DNA from: SYIM01 sp041182885
GTDB taxonomy: Bacteria > Pseudomonadota > Gammaproteobacteria > Burkholderiales > Burkholderiaceae_E
Length of the DNA stretch: 9,849 nucleotides
Assembly: GCA_049423065.1 (NCBI GenBank)
Contig: JBMSQB010000118.1
Location: 1-9,849, forward strand
Direction: 5' to 3'
This document shows positions 1 to 6,729 of this stretch, in pieces. Within the stretch, counting starts at the first letter, position 1; each line of letters opens with the position of its first letter. A program made the translations under genes and the position numbers. Under the pieces are notes generated by a model that was given only the letters and a program-made list of their open reading frames with translations, was not told the origin of the DNA and searched no databases.

Positions 1-44
1 TCGCCCAGGAACTGGTGCGACACATCGCCGGGCGGCTTGGCTGA
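1..44 (+). CDS. C-terminal end of an upstream gene, probably coaBC (partial)
   Basis: The window opens inside a reading frame (codons from base 3) that encodes AQELVRHIAGRLG and stops with TGA at 42-44, 29 bases before dut. An amphipathic helical tail of this kind fits the C terminus of the bifunctional CoaBC protein (phosphopantothenoylcysteine decarboxylase/synthase), and coaBC directly upstream of dut is a common proteobacterial arrangement. Only 13 residues are visible, so the identity rests on gene order and not on motifs. If it is right, coaBC and dut are probably co-transcribed. Confidence 0.45.
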   Translation, partial: AQELVRHIAGRLG

Positions 45-73
45 CTTCGCCCAACTTTTCACAGGAAGATCCG

Positions 74-520
74 ATGCAGGTTGATCTCAAAATCCTTGAC
101 GAGCGGGTACGCGCCTTCCTGCCCGCCTACGCCACCGCAGGCAGCGCCGGACTGGATCTTCGCGCCTGCCTGGAGGCGCCGCTCACCCTGCAGCCAGGCG
201 ATGCGCAGCTCATCCCCACCGGATTGGCCATGCATCTGGCCAACCCCGGTTTTGCAGCGATGATCCTGCCTCGATCGGGGCTGGGCGCGAAAAACGGCAT
301 CGTGCTTGGCAACCTGGTCGGTCTGATCGACTCCGACTACCAGGGCCCGCTGATGGTCTCGTGCTGGAATCGCGGCCGCGACGCGTTCACCATCAACCCG
401 CTGGACCGGATCGCGCAGATGGTCATCGTGCCCGTGGTGCAGGCGCAATTCCGGCTGGTTGAAGGCTTCGACGCGAGCAGCCGCGGTGAAGGGGGCTTCG
501 GAAGCACCGGTCGGAGCTAG
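74..520 (+). CDS. dut: Deoxyuridine 5'-triphosphate nucleotidohydrolase (dUTPase)
   Basis: This 148-aa cytoplasmic enzyme hydrolyses dUTP to dUMP and pyrophosphate. It keeps uracil out of DNA and supplies dUMP for dTMP synthesis. All five motifs of the homotrimeric dUTPase family are present in order: AGSAGLDLRA near residue 23 (motif I), PRSGLGAKNGIVLGN near 66 (II), GLIDSDYQGPL near 83 with the catalytic Asp (III), NPLDRIAQMVIVPV near 108 (IV) and the Gly-rich nucleotide-closing tail RGEGGFGSTGRS at the C terminus (V). The length is typical. The ATG at 74 follows an AGGAAG ribosome site with about 6 bases of spacing, which fixes the start. It lies just after the end of a probable coaBC and points toward tal on the opposite strand. 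Nothing about it is unusual. Confidence 0.97.
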   Translation: MQVDLKILDERVRAFLPAYATAGSAGLDLRACLEAPLTLQPGDAQLIPTGLAMHLANPGFAAMILPRSGLGAKNGIVLGNLVGLIDSDYQGPLMVSCWNRGRDAFTINPLDRIAQMVIVPVVQAQFRLVEGFDASSRGEGGFGSTGRS

Positions 521-560
521 ACGGCGCGCCGATCCAGGCGGAGCAGGGGCAAGCATTCAG

Positions 561-616
561 CCCCGTTCGGGGACAGCCCCCGTGCCGCATCTGAGCCCGC
601 GCCTCGCAGCGCGGGC
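561..616. terminator. Hairpins between convergent dut and tal
   Basis: Two inverted repeats lie in the 110-base gap between the converging genes. A small one at 561-572 pairs CCCCG with CGGGG around TT. A stronger one at 595-616 pairs GCCCGCGC with GCGCGGGC (8 bp) around a 6-base loop. Neither is followed by a T run on either strand, so they are not textbook intrinsic terminators. They may act as bidirectional or factor-assisted ends, or only protect 3' ends. Confidence 0.4.
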
Positions 617-630
617 GTCACCCCGTTGAG

Positions 631-1572
631 TCAGGCTGCCCGCTGTGCCTCGATCAGCTGATCAAGCTTCACCGAATCGGCTGCAAACAGCCGGATACCT
701 TCGGCCAGCTTTTCGGTAGCCATCGCGTCTTCGTTGACCGCGAACCGGAAGTGCTTTTCGTCGAAACGCACGCGGTCAATCGCGAGCGCGCGGGCGCGAT
801 CGGCATCGAGCTTGCGGTCCACCTGCACATCGCTTTGCCGCAGTTGCTCAAGAAGCTCGGGGCTGATGGTGAGCAGATCGCATCCCGCCAGCGCAAGAAT
901 CTGGCCGGTATTGCGAAAGCTCGCCCCCATCACTTCGGTCGCATAACCAAACTTCTTGTAGTAGTCGAAGATTCGGCGCACCGAGAGCACACCCGGATCC
1001 TGCTCGGGCGAAAAATCGTGGCCGTCGCGCTTGCGATACCAGTCCATGATGCGACCGACGAACGGCGAAATCAGGGTCACGCCTGCGTCAGCGCATGCCA
1101 CGGCCTGGGCGAATGAAAACAGCAGCGTAAGGTTGCAGTGAATCCCGTCGGCCTCCAGTCGCTCTGCGGCACGAATGCCTTCCCAGGTGGCGGCGATCTT
1201 GATCATCACGCGCTCGCGCCCGATGCCGGCCTCGGCATAGCGTTCGATGATGCGGCGGGCACGGTCCACCGTTCCTGCCGTGTCAAACGACAGCCTCGCA
1301 TCGACTTCGGTCGAGACACGCCCGGGCACGATGGCGAGAATTTCGCAGCCAAAGCGCACCAGCAACCGGTCGGTGACCTGCGCGAGCGCCTCGCCGCGAT
1401 GCGCGGCAACGGTTTCGGCAAGCAGCCCCTGGTATTCCGGCCGTGCAACGGCCTTCACGATCAGCGTGGGGTTGGTGGTGGCATCACGCGGCGAATAGGC
1501 GCGCATCGCGTGGAAATCACCGGTATCGGCAACCACCGTGGTGTGCTGCCGCAGCCTTTCAAGAGCGTTCAT
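631..1572 (-). CDS. tal: Transaldolase
   Basis: This 313-aa cytoplasmic enzyme of the non-oxidative pentose phosphate pathway moves a dihydroxyacetone unit from sedoheptulose 7-phosphate to glyceraldehyde 3-phosphate. It matches the long (TalB-like, about 316 aa) family. Visible motifs are DTGDF at residues 16-20, TTNPTLI at 32-38, and the Schiff-base lysine Lys125 in VMIKIAATWEG, equivalent to Lys132 of E. coli TalB. NLTLLFSFAQA near 147 and ISPFVGRIMDW near 168 are also present. The frame is open much further upstream, but the ATG at 1572 gives the family N terminus (MNALERLRQHTTVVADTGDF). It starts 13 bases after the dsbB stop. The ribosome site is weak, so translational coupling to dsbB is likely. 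It is the last gene of the fccA-fccB-dsbB-tal run. Confidence 0.96.
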   Translation of the reverse strand: MNALERLRQHTTVVADTGDFHAMRAYSPRDATTNPTLIVKAVARPEYQGLLAETVAAHRGEALAQVTDRLLVRFGCEILAIVPGRVSTEVDARLSFDTAGTVDRARRIIERYAEAGIGRERVMIKIAATWEGIRAAERLEADGIHCNLTLLFSFAQAVACADAGVTLISPFVGRIMDWYRKRDGHDFSPEQDPGVLSVRRIFDYYKKFGYATEVMGASFRNTGQILALAGCDLLTISPELLEQLRQSDVQVDRKLDADRARALAIDRVRFDEKHFRFAVNEDAMATEKLAEGIRLFAADSVKLDQLIEAQRAA

Positions 1573-1585
1573 CGATCGATCCGAT

Positions 1586-2137
1586 TCAAAAAGAGCTGGC
1601 GCGCACCCGGGCACGCCACCGAAGGCTTTGTCGCAACGCCGCCAGCGCGCCCAGGCCCAGCACCACAAAAAGCGCAGCGCCCCAAAGCGAAAACGGCAGG
1701 CCCAACCAGGGGCGATCAGCCTCGTCGCAACGCGCTGTCGCCTCGAACATGGCAGGCCAGAAATCAGCCAGGCCAAGCGTCGAGATGATGCGATCAGCGA
1801 GCGTGAGGTTACACGAGGCGCTTTGCGCTGCGACCTGATGCTGATAGAGCGCCACCGCAACACCCGAGACCGACAGCACCGCGGCGAGCGCCGAGCTAAT
1901 GACAGGTGCCCATGCACCTGGCGCCACCGCCCCAAGCATTGCAACGAGCGCAACCGCGCTCACCAGCAACCGCTGCAGCACGCACCACGGACAGGGCTGG
2001 TAATCGAACCGGTGCTGCAACACCCAGGCCAGGCCGAGTCCCGCGATCGCCAGCCCTCCGATCAGGACGAGAAGCGTACGGGACCAGGCCGGCGAGGCAC
2101 TCAGGTAAGCATGTCGTTCCAGATATTGCGCGCCCAC
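1586..2137 (-). CDS. dsbB: Disulfide bond formation protein B (quinone-dependent DsbA oxidase)
   Basis: This 183-aa inner-membrane protein transfers electrons from reduced DsbA to quinone, keeping periplasmic disulfide formation going. Four hydrophobic segments are visible at about residues 20-41, 57-77, 79-99 and 148-168, the DsbB topology. The first periplasmic loop has the redox pair Cys49-Pro-Trp-Cys52 (QPCPWCVLQR). The second loop has Cys109 and Cys137, matching the CxxC plus C104/C130 arrangement of E. coli DsbB. The only plausible start is GTG at 2137, inside the last codons of fccB, giving a 37-base overlap. No in-frame ATG, GTG or TTG lies between it and the first membrane segment. 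The overlap suggests translation coupled to fccB. The family call is firm, but the exact start is less sure. Confidence 0.92.
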   Translation of the reverse strand: MGAQYLERHAYLSASPAWSRTLLVLIGGLAIAGLGLAWVLQHRFDYQPCPWCVLQRLLVSAVALVAMLGAVAPGAWAPVISSALAAVLSVSGVAVALYQHQVAAQSASCNLTLADRIISTLGLADFWPAMFEATARCDEADRPWLGLPFSLWGAALFVVLGLGALAALRQSLRWRARVRASSF

Positions 2138-3408
2138 GCGTTGGCGTAGACACCCTCGAGCGGATTGGCGGCGCTCGACAAACCCCCGGACCCGTCGACC
2201 GTGACCATGGTCTTCTTGCCCTCGTCGTAGCGATGAACAGACGCCACATGCGCCACGGTGTTGGCGTCCATGAAGCTGTAGCAGGTGTTGGCCATCATGA
2301 GGGGTTGCGGCGTGCGCCCGTTCATGAGTTCAACGATCGCCGCCGCAGCCGCCTTGCCGTGCTGGTTGGCCATATGACCGGATTTCGGCATGGCAGGCGC
2401 CGACAGCGTGCTGTCGCCCAGCACGTGGATGCCCTTGGCGGCAGTGGACTCGAGCGTCACCCAGTCGACCGCGCACCAGAGGTTGTTGGCATTCACCAGC
2501 CCCGCCTTGCGAACCAGGTCGCCGGCACCCTGAGGGGGCACGATGTTCAACACATCGGCCCGCACCTTGTCACCGAGTTCGGTGATGGCGGTGAGCGTTT
2601 TGGCGTCGACCTCGGTCACCATGCTGTTGGCACGGTAGTCGATCATGCCTTTGTACTGACCATTCCACTGGGCAAGGAACAGGCCTTTTTTCGACTGGAT
2701 ATCGGGATTGGCATCGAGCACGATGATCTTGGAACGCGGCTTGGCGACCTTGAGGTAGCTTGCCACCTGACAGACGCGCTCGTAGGGCCCTGGCGGGCAA
2801 CGGTAGGGCGCCTTCGGGATGGACAGCACGTAGACGCCGCCATCGGGCATGGCTTCGAGCTGGCGGCGCAGCTCGACCGTTTGCGGGCCCGCCTTCCACG
2901 CGTGGAGGATGCGCTTCTGCGCGTCGGCGTTCAGTCCCTGCACCGCACCGAAATTGAAGTCGATGCCTGGCGCAACCACGATACGGTCGAAGGTCTGGGT
3001 GGCGAGCTTCTGAAACGCGACCGTGCGCTTGGCTGAATCAATCGACAGCACCTCATCATTCATGGTGAGGATACCGGCACGCCGCAACCCGTCGTAGGAC
3101 ATGGTCAGGTCTTCGATCTTGCGGTGGCCGCCCAGCACCAGATTCGAAAGCGGGCACGACACGAACGCGCGCTCGCGCTCAACCAGCATGACGTCGATGG
3201 CGTCACCGCCCCACTTCTTGAGGTACTTCGCGGCCGTGGCGCCCCCGTAGCCCCCGCCCACCACCAGCACCCGACCCAGCTTGCGGGTGACGACGGCCGG
3301 CGCCTGCTGTTCGGTCGCACAGCCTGCGAGAAACGAGGACGCACCTGCTGCGGCGAGGGCCGCGCCCACCAGACGGCGGCGCTGCGGCTGGACGGATTGG
3401 TCAGACAT
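2101..3408 (-). CDS. fccB: Flavocytochrome c sulfide dehydrogenase, FAD-binding subunit
   Basis: This 435-aa exported flavoprotein oxidises sulfide to sulfur and passes electrons to a partner cytochrome c. From the chosen start, VVGGGYGGATAAKYL (residues 49-63) is the FAD dinucleotide fold. Cys85 in FVSCPLSNLVLGG corresponds to the cysteine that covalently binds FAD in Allochromatium FccB (Cys42). Cys204 in YRCPPGPYERVCQ and Cys376 in NTCYSF correspond to its redox-active Cys161-Cys337 disulfide. The N terminus has RRR (residues 10-12), a hydrophobic stretch and a lipobox LAGC at 27-30, suggesting Tat export and possible lipidation. ATG 3408 is chosen because AGGAG lies 7 bases upstream. An earlier in-frame ATG at 3435 forms an ATGA overlap with fccA and would add 9 residues. 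SoxF is the homologous alternative name. Confidence 0.94.
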   Translation of the reverse strand: MSDQSVQPQRRRLVGAALAAAGASSFLAGCATEQQAPAVVTRKLGRVLVVGGGYGGATAAKYLKKWGGDAIDVMLVERERAFVSCPLSNLVLGGHRKIEDLTMSYDGLRRAGILTMNDEVLSIDSAKRTVAFQKLATQTFDRIVVAPGIDFNFGAVQGLNADAQKRILHAWKAGPQTVELRRQLEAMPDGGVYVLSIPKAPYRCPPGPYERVCQVASYLKVAKPRSKIIVLDANPDIQSKKGLFLAQWNGQYKGMIDYRANSMVTEVDAKTLTAITELGDKVRADVLNIVPPQGAGDLVRKAGLVNANNLWCAVDWVTLESTAAKGIHVLGDSTLSAPAMPKSGHMANQHGKAAAAAIVELMNGRTPQPLMMANTCYSFMDANTVAHVASVHRYDEGKKTMVTVDGSGGLSSAANPLEGVYANAWARNIWNDMLT

Positions 3409-3431
3409 CTTGGTCTCCTGGATGTCGGCGT

Positions 3432-3749
3432 TCATTTGTCGGCCTTTTGCGCGGCAAAGTACTGCGCCATGGCCGCGATCTGCGCGTCGGTGTAACCCTT
3501 GGCAAGCTGATGCATGATCGTGGCCTGGCGCGACCCGTTGCGAAACGCGTTCATCTGCTCGGTGAAATAGGCGGCCGACAGGCCGGCAAGCCCCGGCATG
3601 CCGCTCCCGCCCGCCGAGCGGCCGTCGGTGCCATGACAATTGGCGCAGTTGGCGGCAAGGTAGCGGGCGTCAGTGGACTGTGCGCTTGCCGGCGAGAGCG
3701 CCGACAGGGACAACAGGGTGGCCAGCAAGGCCGAGGGCAGCAGACGCAT
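3432..3749 (-). CDS. fccA: Monoheme cytochrome c subunit of sulfide dehydrogenase
   Basis: This 105-aa periplasmic class I cytochrome c is the probable electron acceptor subunit for the flavoprotein encoded next. Residues 1-23 form a Sec signal peptide ending in ASA before QSTDA. The single heme site is CANCH at residues 35-39 (His39 proximal). Met79 in ATIMHQLAKGYTDAQIAAMAQYF is the likely distal ligand, in the typical C-terminal helix of c4/FccA-like domains. One heme means the small FccA type, unlike the diheme Allochromatium subunit. ATG 3749 follows a near-perfect AGGAGG with 6 bases of spacing, and an upstream in-frame TTG at 3773 is rejected. Its stop overlaps an in-frame ATG of fccB. 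SoxE is the alternative name, and with this adjacency a role with FccB is nearly certain. Confidence 0.9.
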   Translation of the reverse strand: MRLLPSALLATLLSLSALSPASAQSTDARYLAANCANCHGTDGRSAGGSGMPGLAGLSAAYFTEQMNAFRNGSRQATIMHQLAKGYTDAQIAAMAQYFAAQKADK

Positions 3750-3785
3750 GAGTCTCCTCCTTGTTGAGAGCAACGTTATCAGGGG

Positions 3786-3814
3786 ATTCTAAGCGGAAAG
3801 GCTGCCGCAGCCAA
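3786..3814 (-). promoter_or_regulatory. Sigma70-like promoter for fccA-fccB-dsbB-tal
   Basis: On the minus strand, TTGGCT (3809-3814) is followed after exactly 17 bases by TAGAAT (3786-3791). Transcription would start near 3779, giving a leader of about 30 bases that carries the strong fccA ribosome site. This is the only convincing promoter seen between clpA and tal, which supports one transcript for the four genes. No obvious operator repeat is seen beside it. Confidence 0.6.
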
Positions 3815-3867
3815 CGAACCGCGATCAATGTGCTGATGCCTGTCGCTGCGTTGGCGCACGGATGAAG

Positions 3868-3888
3868 CAGGCCGCTTTCCTCGGCCTG
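3868..3888 (-). terminator. Possible clpA terminator hairpin
   Basis: CAGGCCG pairs with CGGCCTG (7 bp) around a 7-base loop, 8 bases after the clpA stop codon. The minus-strand sequence that follows (CTTCATCC) is only weakly T-rich, so termination may be inefficient and some clpAS transcripts could read into fccA. Confidence 0.4.
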
Positions 3889-3896
3889 GACGGCGG

Positions 3897-6281
3897 TTAA
3901 ACCGTGGCCGTTTCCGCTGGTTCGGCAGACTCGCCGTCACGCCGTTCATCGACCGGCACACCTGCGGCGGAATGCCCGCCCGATCCACCGCCCGCAGCGG
4001 GCCCCGTGGCGTTGCCAGACTCACCGAAAGTGAGCACGACTTCACCGGCATCATCGAGGTCGACCGTGACACGGCCGCCGCCCACCAGCCGACCAAACAG
4101 CAGCTCGTCGGCGAGCGCCTTGCGGATCGTGTCCTGGATCAGGCGCTGCATGGGGCGCGCGCCCATCAGCGGATCGAAGCCCTTCTTCGAGAGATGCTTG
4201 CGCAACGGGTCGGTGAACACCGCATCGACCTTCTTCTCGTGCAGCTGCTCCTCGAGTTGCATGAGGAATTTGTCGACCACGCGCAGGATGATGTCTTCAT
4301 CAAGCGCACGGAAGCTGATGATGGAATCGAGCCGGTTGCGGAATTCAGGCGTGAAGAGACGTTTGATCTCGACCATCTCGTCGCCAGCCTGACGGCTGTC
4401 GGAAAAGCCGATGGAGCGGCGCTGCAGGTCGGCCGCGCCCGCGTTGGTGGTCATGATGATGATCACGTTGCGGAAGTCGGCCTTGCGCCCGTTGTTGTCG
4501 GTGAGCGTGCCGTGGTCCATCACCTGCAGCAGGATGTTGTAGACGTCGGGATGCGCTTTCTCGATTTCATCGAGGAGCAGCACCGAATGCGGCTTCTTGG
4601 CAATGGCCTCGGTAAGAAGCCCGCCCTGATCGAAACCGACATAGCCCGGGGGCGCACCGATGAGGCGCGACACAGCGTGCCGCTCCATGTATTCGGACAT
4701 GTCGAAGCGGATCAGCTCGATGCCCAGAATGAACGCGAGCTGCTTGGCGACCTCGGTCTTGCCGACGCCGGTCGGACCCGAAAACAGAAACGCACCAATC
4801 GGCTTGTCGGGCTTGCCGAGGCCGGAGCGCGCCATTTTGATGGCCGACCCGAGCGCATCGATGGCGGGGTCCTGACCGAACACCGTGGCCTTCAGATCAC
4901 GGTCGAGTGTTTGCAGACGGCTGCGATCGTCAGACGACACCGAGGCTGGCGGAATGCGCGCGATCTTGGCCACGATATCTTCGATCTCACCCTTGCCGAT
5001 GACCTTTTTCTGGCGCGACTTGGGCAGGATGCGCTGCGCGGCACCCGCCTCGTCGATCACATCGATCGCCTTGTCCGGCAGGTGACGATCGTTGATGTAC
5101 TTCGCCGACAGCTCTGCCGCCGCCGACAGCGCTGACGACGAGTAGCGCACCCCGTGGTGTTCTTCGAAGCGCGATTTGAGCCCGCGCAGAATCTGCACGG
5201 TCTGCTCGATCGACGGCTCATTCACATCAATTTTCTGGAAGCGCCGCGACAACGCGTGATCTTTCTCGAAAATGCCGCGGTACTCGGTATAGGTGGTGGC
5301 CCCGATGCACTTCAGCTGCCCCGAGGACAGCGCGGGCTTGAGCAGATTCGATGCGTCGAGCGTGCCGCCCGAGGCCGCACCCGCGCCGATCAGCGTATGG
5401 ATTTCATCGATGAACAGCACCGAACCCGCGGTCTGTTTGAGCTGTTTGAGCACCGCCTTCAGCCGCTGCTCGAAGTCGCCCCGGTATTTGGTGCCGGCAA
5501 GCAGCGCCCCCATGTCGAGCGCATAAACCGTGGCATCTGACAGAATTTCTGGCACCTCGCCCTGCGTGATGCGCCAGGCTAGCCCCTCGGCAATGGCGGT
5601 CTTGCCAACGCCGGCCTCGCCCACCAGAAGCGGATTGTTCTTGCGCCGCCGGCACAAAACCTGGATCACGCGCTCGACCTCGTGTTCCCGGCCGATGAGC
5701 GGATCGATCCGACCCTCGCGCGCAGCGGCGTTCAGGTTCTGGGTGTACTGCTCGAGCGCCCCCGCCTGCTGCGAGCTCTGGCCGCCCTGCGCCTCTTCCT
5801 GCTGCTCGGGGGATTCTTCCTTGCTGCTTTCCTTGGGCTGCGGCGATTTGGTGATGCCATGCGAGATGAAGTTCACCACATCAAGCCTGGTGATGCCCTG
5901 CTGGTGCAGGTAATAGACCGCGTGCGAATCCTTCTCGCCAAAAATCGCGACCAGAACATTGGCGCCGGTGACCTCCTTCTTGCCGTTGGAGGTGGACTGC
6001 ACATGCATGATGGCCCGCTGAATGACGCGCTGGAAGCCGAGCGTGGGCTGCGTGTCGATGTCTTCGGTACCCGGTACGATCGGCGTGTTCTCCTTGATGA
6101 AGCCGGAGAGGTTGCGGCGCAGGTCCTCGATGTTGGCCGCGCAGGCGCGCAGCACTTCGGCTGCCGACGGATTGTCCAGAAGCGCAAGCAGCAGGTGCTC
6201 GACGGTGATGAATTCATGTCGCTGCTGCCTGGCCTCGACAAAGGCCATGTGCAGACTGACTTCGAGTTCCTGGGCGATCAT
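3897..6281 (-). CDS. clpA: ATP-dependent Clp protease ATP-binding subunit ClpA
   Basis: This 794-aa Hsp100 unfoldase feeds substrates, including ClpS-delivered N-degron proteins, into the ClpP chamber. The Clp N-domain covers residues 1 to about 143. A charged Gln/Glu/Ser-rich linker at about 145-175 leads to the first AAA+ module (Walker A GEAGVGKT 221-228, Walker B VLFIDE 288-293). The second module has Walker A GPTGVGKT 502-509, Walker B VLLLDE 567-572, FRNR at 647-650 and GARPMQR at 707-713. The ClpP-docking loop is IGF at 624-626. ATG 6281 has a GGAGG site just upstream and overlaps the clpS stop as ATGA, so the frame extension upstream is rejected. The protein is about 36 residues longer than E. 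coli ClpA (758 aa), mainly from a low-complexity C-terminal tail. No genuine clpP is in the window. Confidence 0.97.
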   Translation of the reverse strand: MIAQELEVSLHMAFVEARQQRHEFITVEHLLLALLDNPSAAEVLRACAANIEDLRRNLSGFIKENTPIVPGTEDIDTQPTLGFQRVIQRAIMHVQSTSNGKKEVTGANVLVAIFGEKDSHAVYYLHQQGITRLDVVNFISHGITKSPQPKESSKEESPEQQEEAQGGQSSQQAGALEQYTQNLNAAAREGRIDPLIGREHEVERVIQVLCRRRKNNPLLVGEAGVGKTAIAEGLAWRITQGEVPEILSDATVYALDMGALLAGTKYRGDFEQRLKAVLKQLKQTAGSVLFIDEIHTLIGAGAASGGTLDASNLLKPALSSGQLKCIGATTYTEYRGIFEKDHALSRRFQKIDVNEPSIEQTVQILRGLKSRFEEHHGVRYSSSALSAAAELSAKYINDRHLPDKAIDVIDEAGAAQRILPKSRQKKVIGKGEIEDIVAKIARIPPASVSSDDRSRLQTLDRDLKATVFGQDPAIDALGSAIKMARSGLGKPDKPIGAFLFSGPTGVGKTEVAKQLAFILGIELIRFDMSEYMERHAVSRLIGAPPGYVGFDQGGLLTEAIAKKPHSVLLLDEIEKAHPDVYNILLQVMDHGTLTDNNGRKADFRNVIIIMTTNAGAADLQRRSIGFSDSRQAGDEMVEIKRLFTPEFRNRLDSIISFRALDEDIILRVVDKFLMQLEEQLHEKKVDAVFTDPLRKHLSKKGFDPLMGARPMQRLIQDTIRKALADELLFGRLVGGGRVTVDLDDAGEVVLTFGESGNATGPAAGGGSGGHSAAGVPVDERRDGESAEPAETATV

Positions 6282-6586
6282 GCTTCCTCCATCACGCACT
6301 GCAGCGGGTGCTGGTGCTGGCGCGAAAAACTGCTGACTTGTTCGACCTTGGTGGCCGCCAGGTCGCGCGGGTAGACCCCGCACACACCCCGGCCCTCACG
6401 GTGCACGGCAAACATCACCTGCGTAGCGTTTTCGCGGGTCATGCTGAAAAACTTCTGCAGCACGATCACGACAAACTCCATGGGAGTGTAGTCGTCATTG
6501 AGCAGCACCACCTGATACATGGGGGGCGGCGCAACGCGCGACTCGCGTTGTTCGACAACGGTTGAGGGATCATGACGGGTCGCCAT
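6278..6586 (-). CDS. clpS: ATP-dependent Clp protease adaptor ClpS
   Basis: This 102-aa cytoplasmic adaptor binds N-terminal Leu, Phe, Tyr or Trp degrons and hands the proteins to the ClpA N-domain. It has a short flexible N terminus (about residues 1-20) and then the conserved core. NDDYTPMEFV at 30-39 includes the Asn/Asp residues that grip the substrate amino group. HREGRGVCGVYPRD follows, with His62 equivalent to E. coli His66, and HPLQC lies near the end. ATG 6586 is chosen; two GTG codons directly before it (6587-6592) are in frame and could also serve. No ribosome site is visible, and a TAGAAT box ends 6 bases before the ATG, so the transcript may be leaderless. The gene runs into clpA through a 4-base ATGA overlap. 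Confidence 0.96.
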   Translation of the reverse strand: MATRHDPSTVVEQRESRVAPPPMYQVVLLNDDYTPMEFVVIVLQKFFSMTRENATQVMFAVHREGRGVCGVYPRDLAATKVEQVSSFSRQHQHPLQCVMEEA

Positions 6587-6592
6587 CACCAC

Positions 6593-6620
6593 ATTCTAGC
6601 GAGTCGTCGTGGTGCTGCAA
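6593..6620 (-). promoter_or_regulatory. Sigma70-like promoter for clpS-clpA
   Basis: On the minus strand, TTGCAG (6615-6620) is followed after 16 bases by TAGAAT (6593-6598). The last base of the -10 box lies only 6 bases before the clpS ATG, so the expected start of transcription falls on or next to the start codon. This predicts a leaderless or nearly leaderless mRNA. A different promoter further upstream cannot be excluded. Confidence 0.5.
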
Positions 6621-6694
6621 CAACGGCCTTCCTGGGCACGCGGGTGGCAGCGCGATCCAAACACGCGCCGGCATGGTCTGGTCGGCAATAACCC

Positions 6695-6723
6695 TTGACG
6701 GCACCGGACAACTGTAAAAGAAT
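6695..6723 (+). promoter_or_regulatory. Probable cspA promoter
   Basis: TTGACG (6695-6700) is followed after 17 bases by AAGAAT (6718-6723). A run TAAAAG at 6715-6720 overlaps the -10 region. Transcription would begin near 6730. The promoter diverges from that of clpS, with their -35 boxes about 75 bases apart. Confidence 0.5.
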
Positions 6724-6729
6724 CCGCAT

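Noticed and set aside
1571..1583. Tandem GATC repeats over the tal start codon
   Set aside because: Probably chance codon and spacer composition. There is no evidence in the window for Dam-dependent control.
1573..1953. 127-residue N-terminal extension of transaldolase
   Set aside because: It runs through dsbB in another frame. ATG 1572 gives the normal family length and N terminus.
1906..3036. 376-aa open frame on the + strand opposite fccB and dsbB
   Set aside because: It has shadow-frame composition (His, Arg and Gly rich) and lies against two genes with intact catalytic motifs.
3972..5135. 387-aa open frame on the + strand opposite clpA
   Set aside because: It is antisense to a fully conserved ClpA. 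It is rich in Arg, His, Gly and Leu with no family motif, as expected for a shadow frame in GC-rich DNA.
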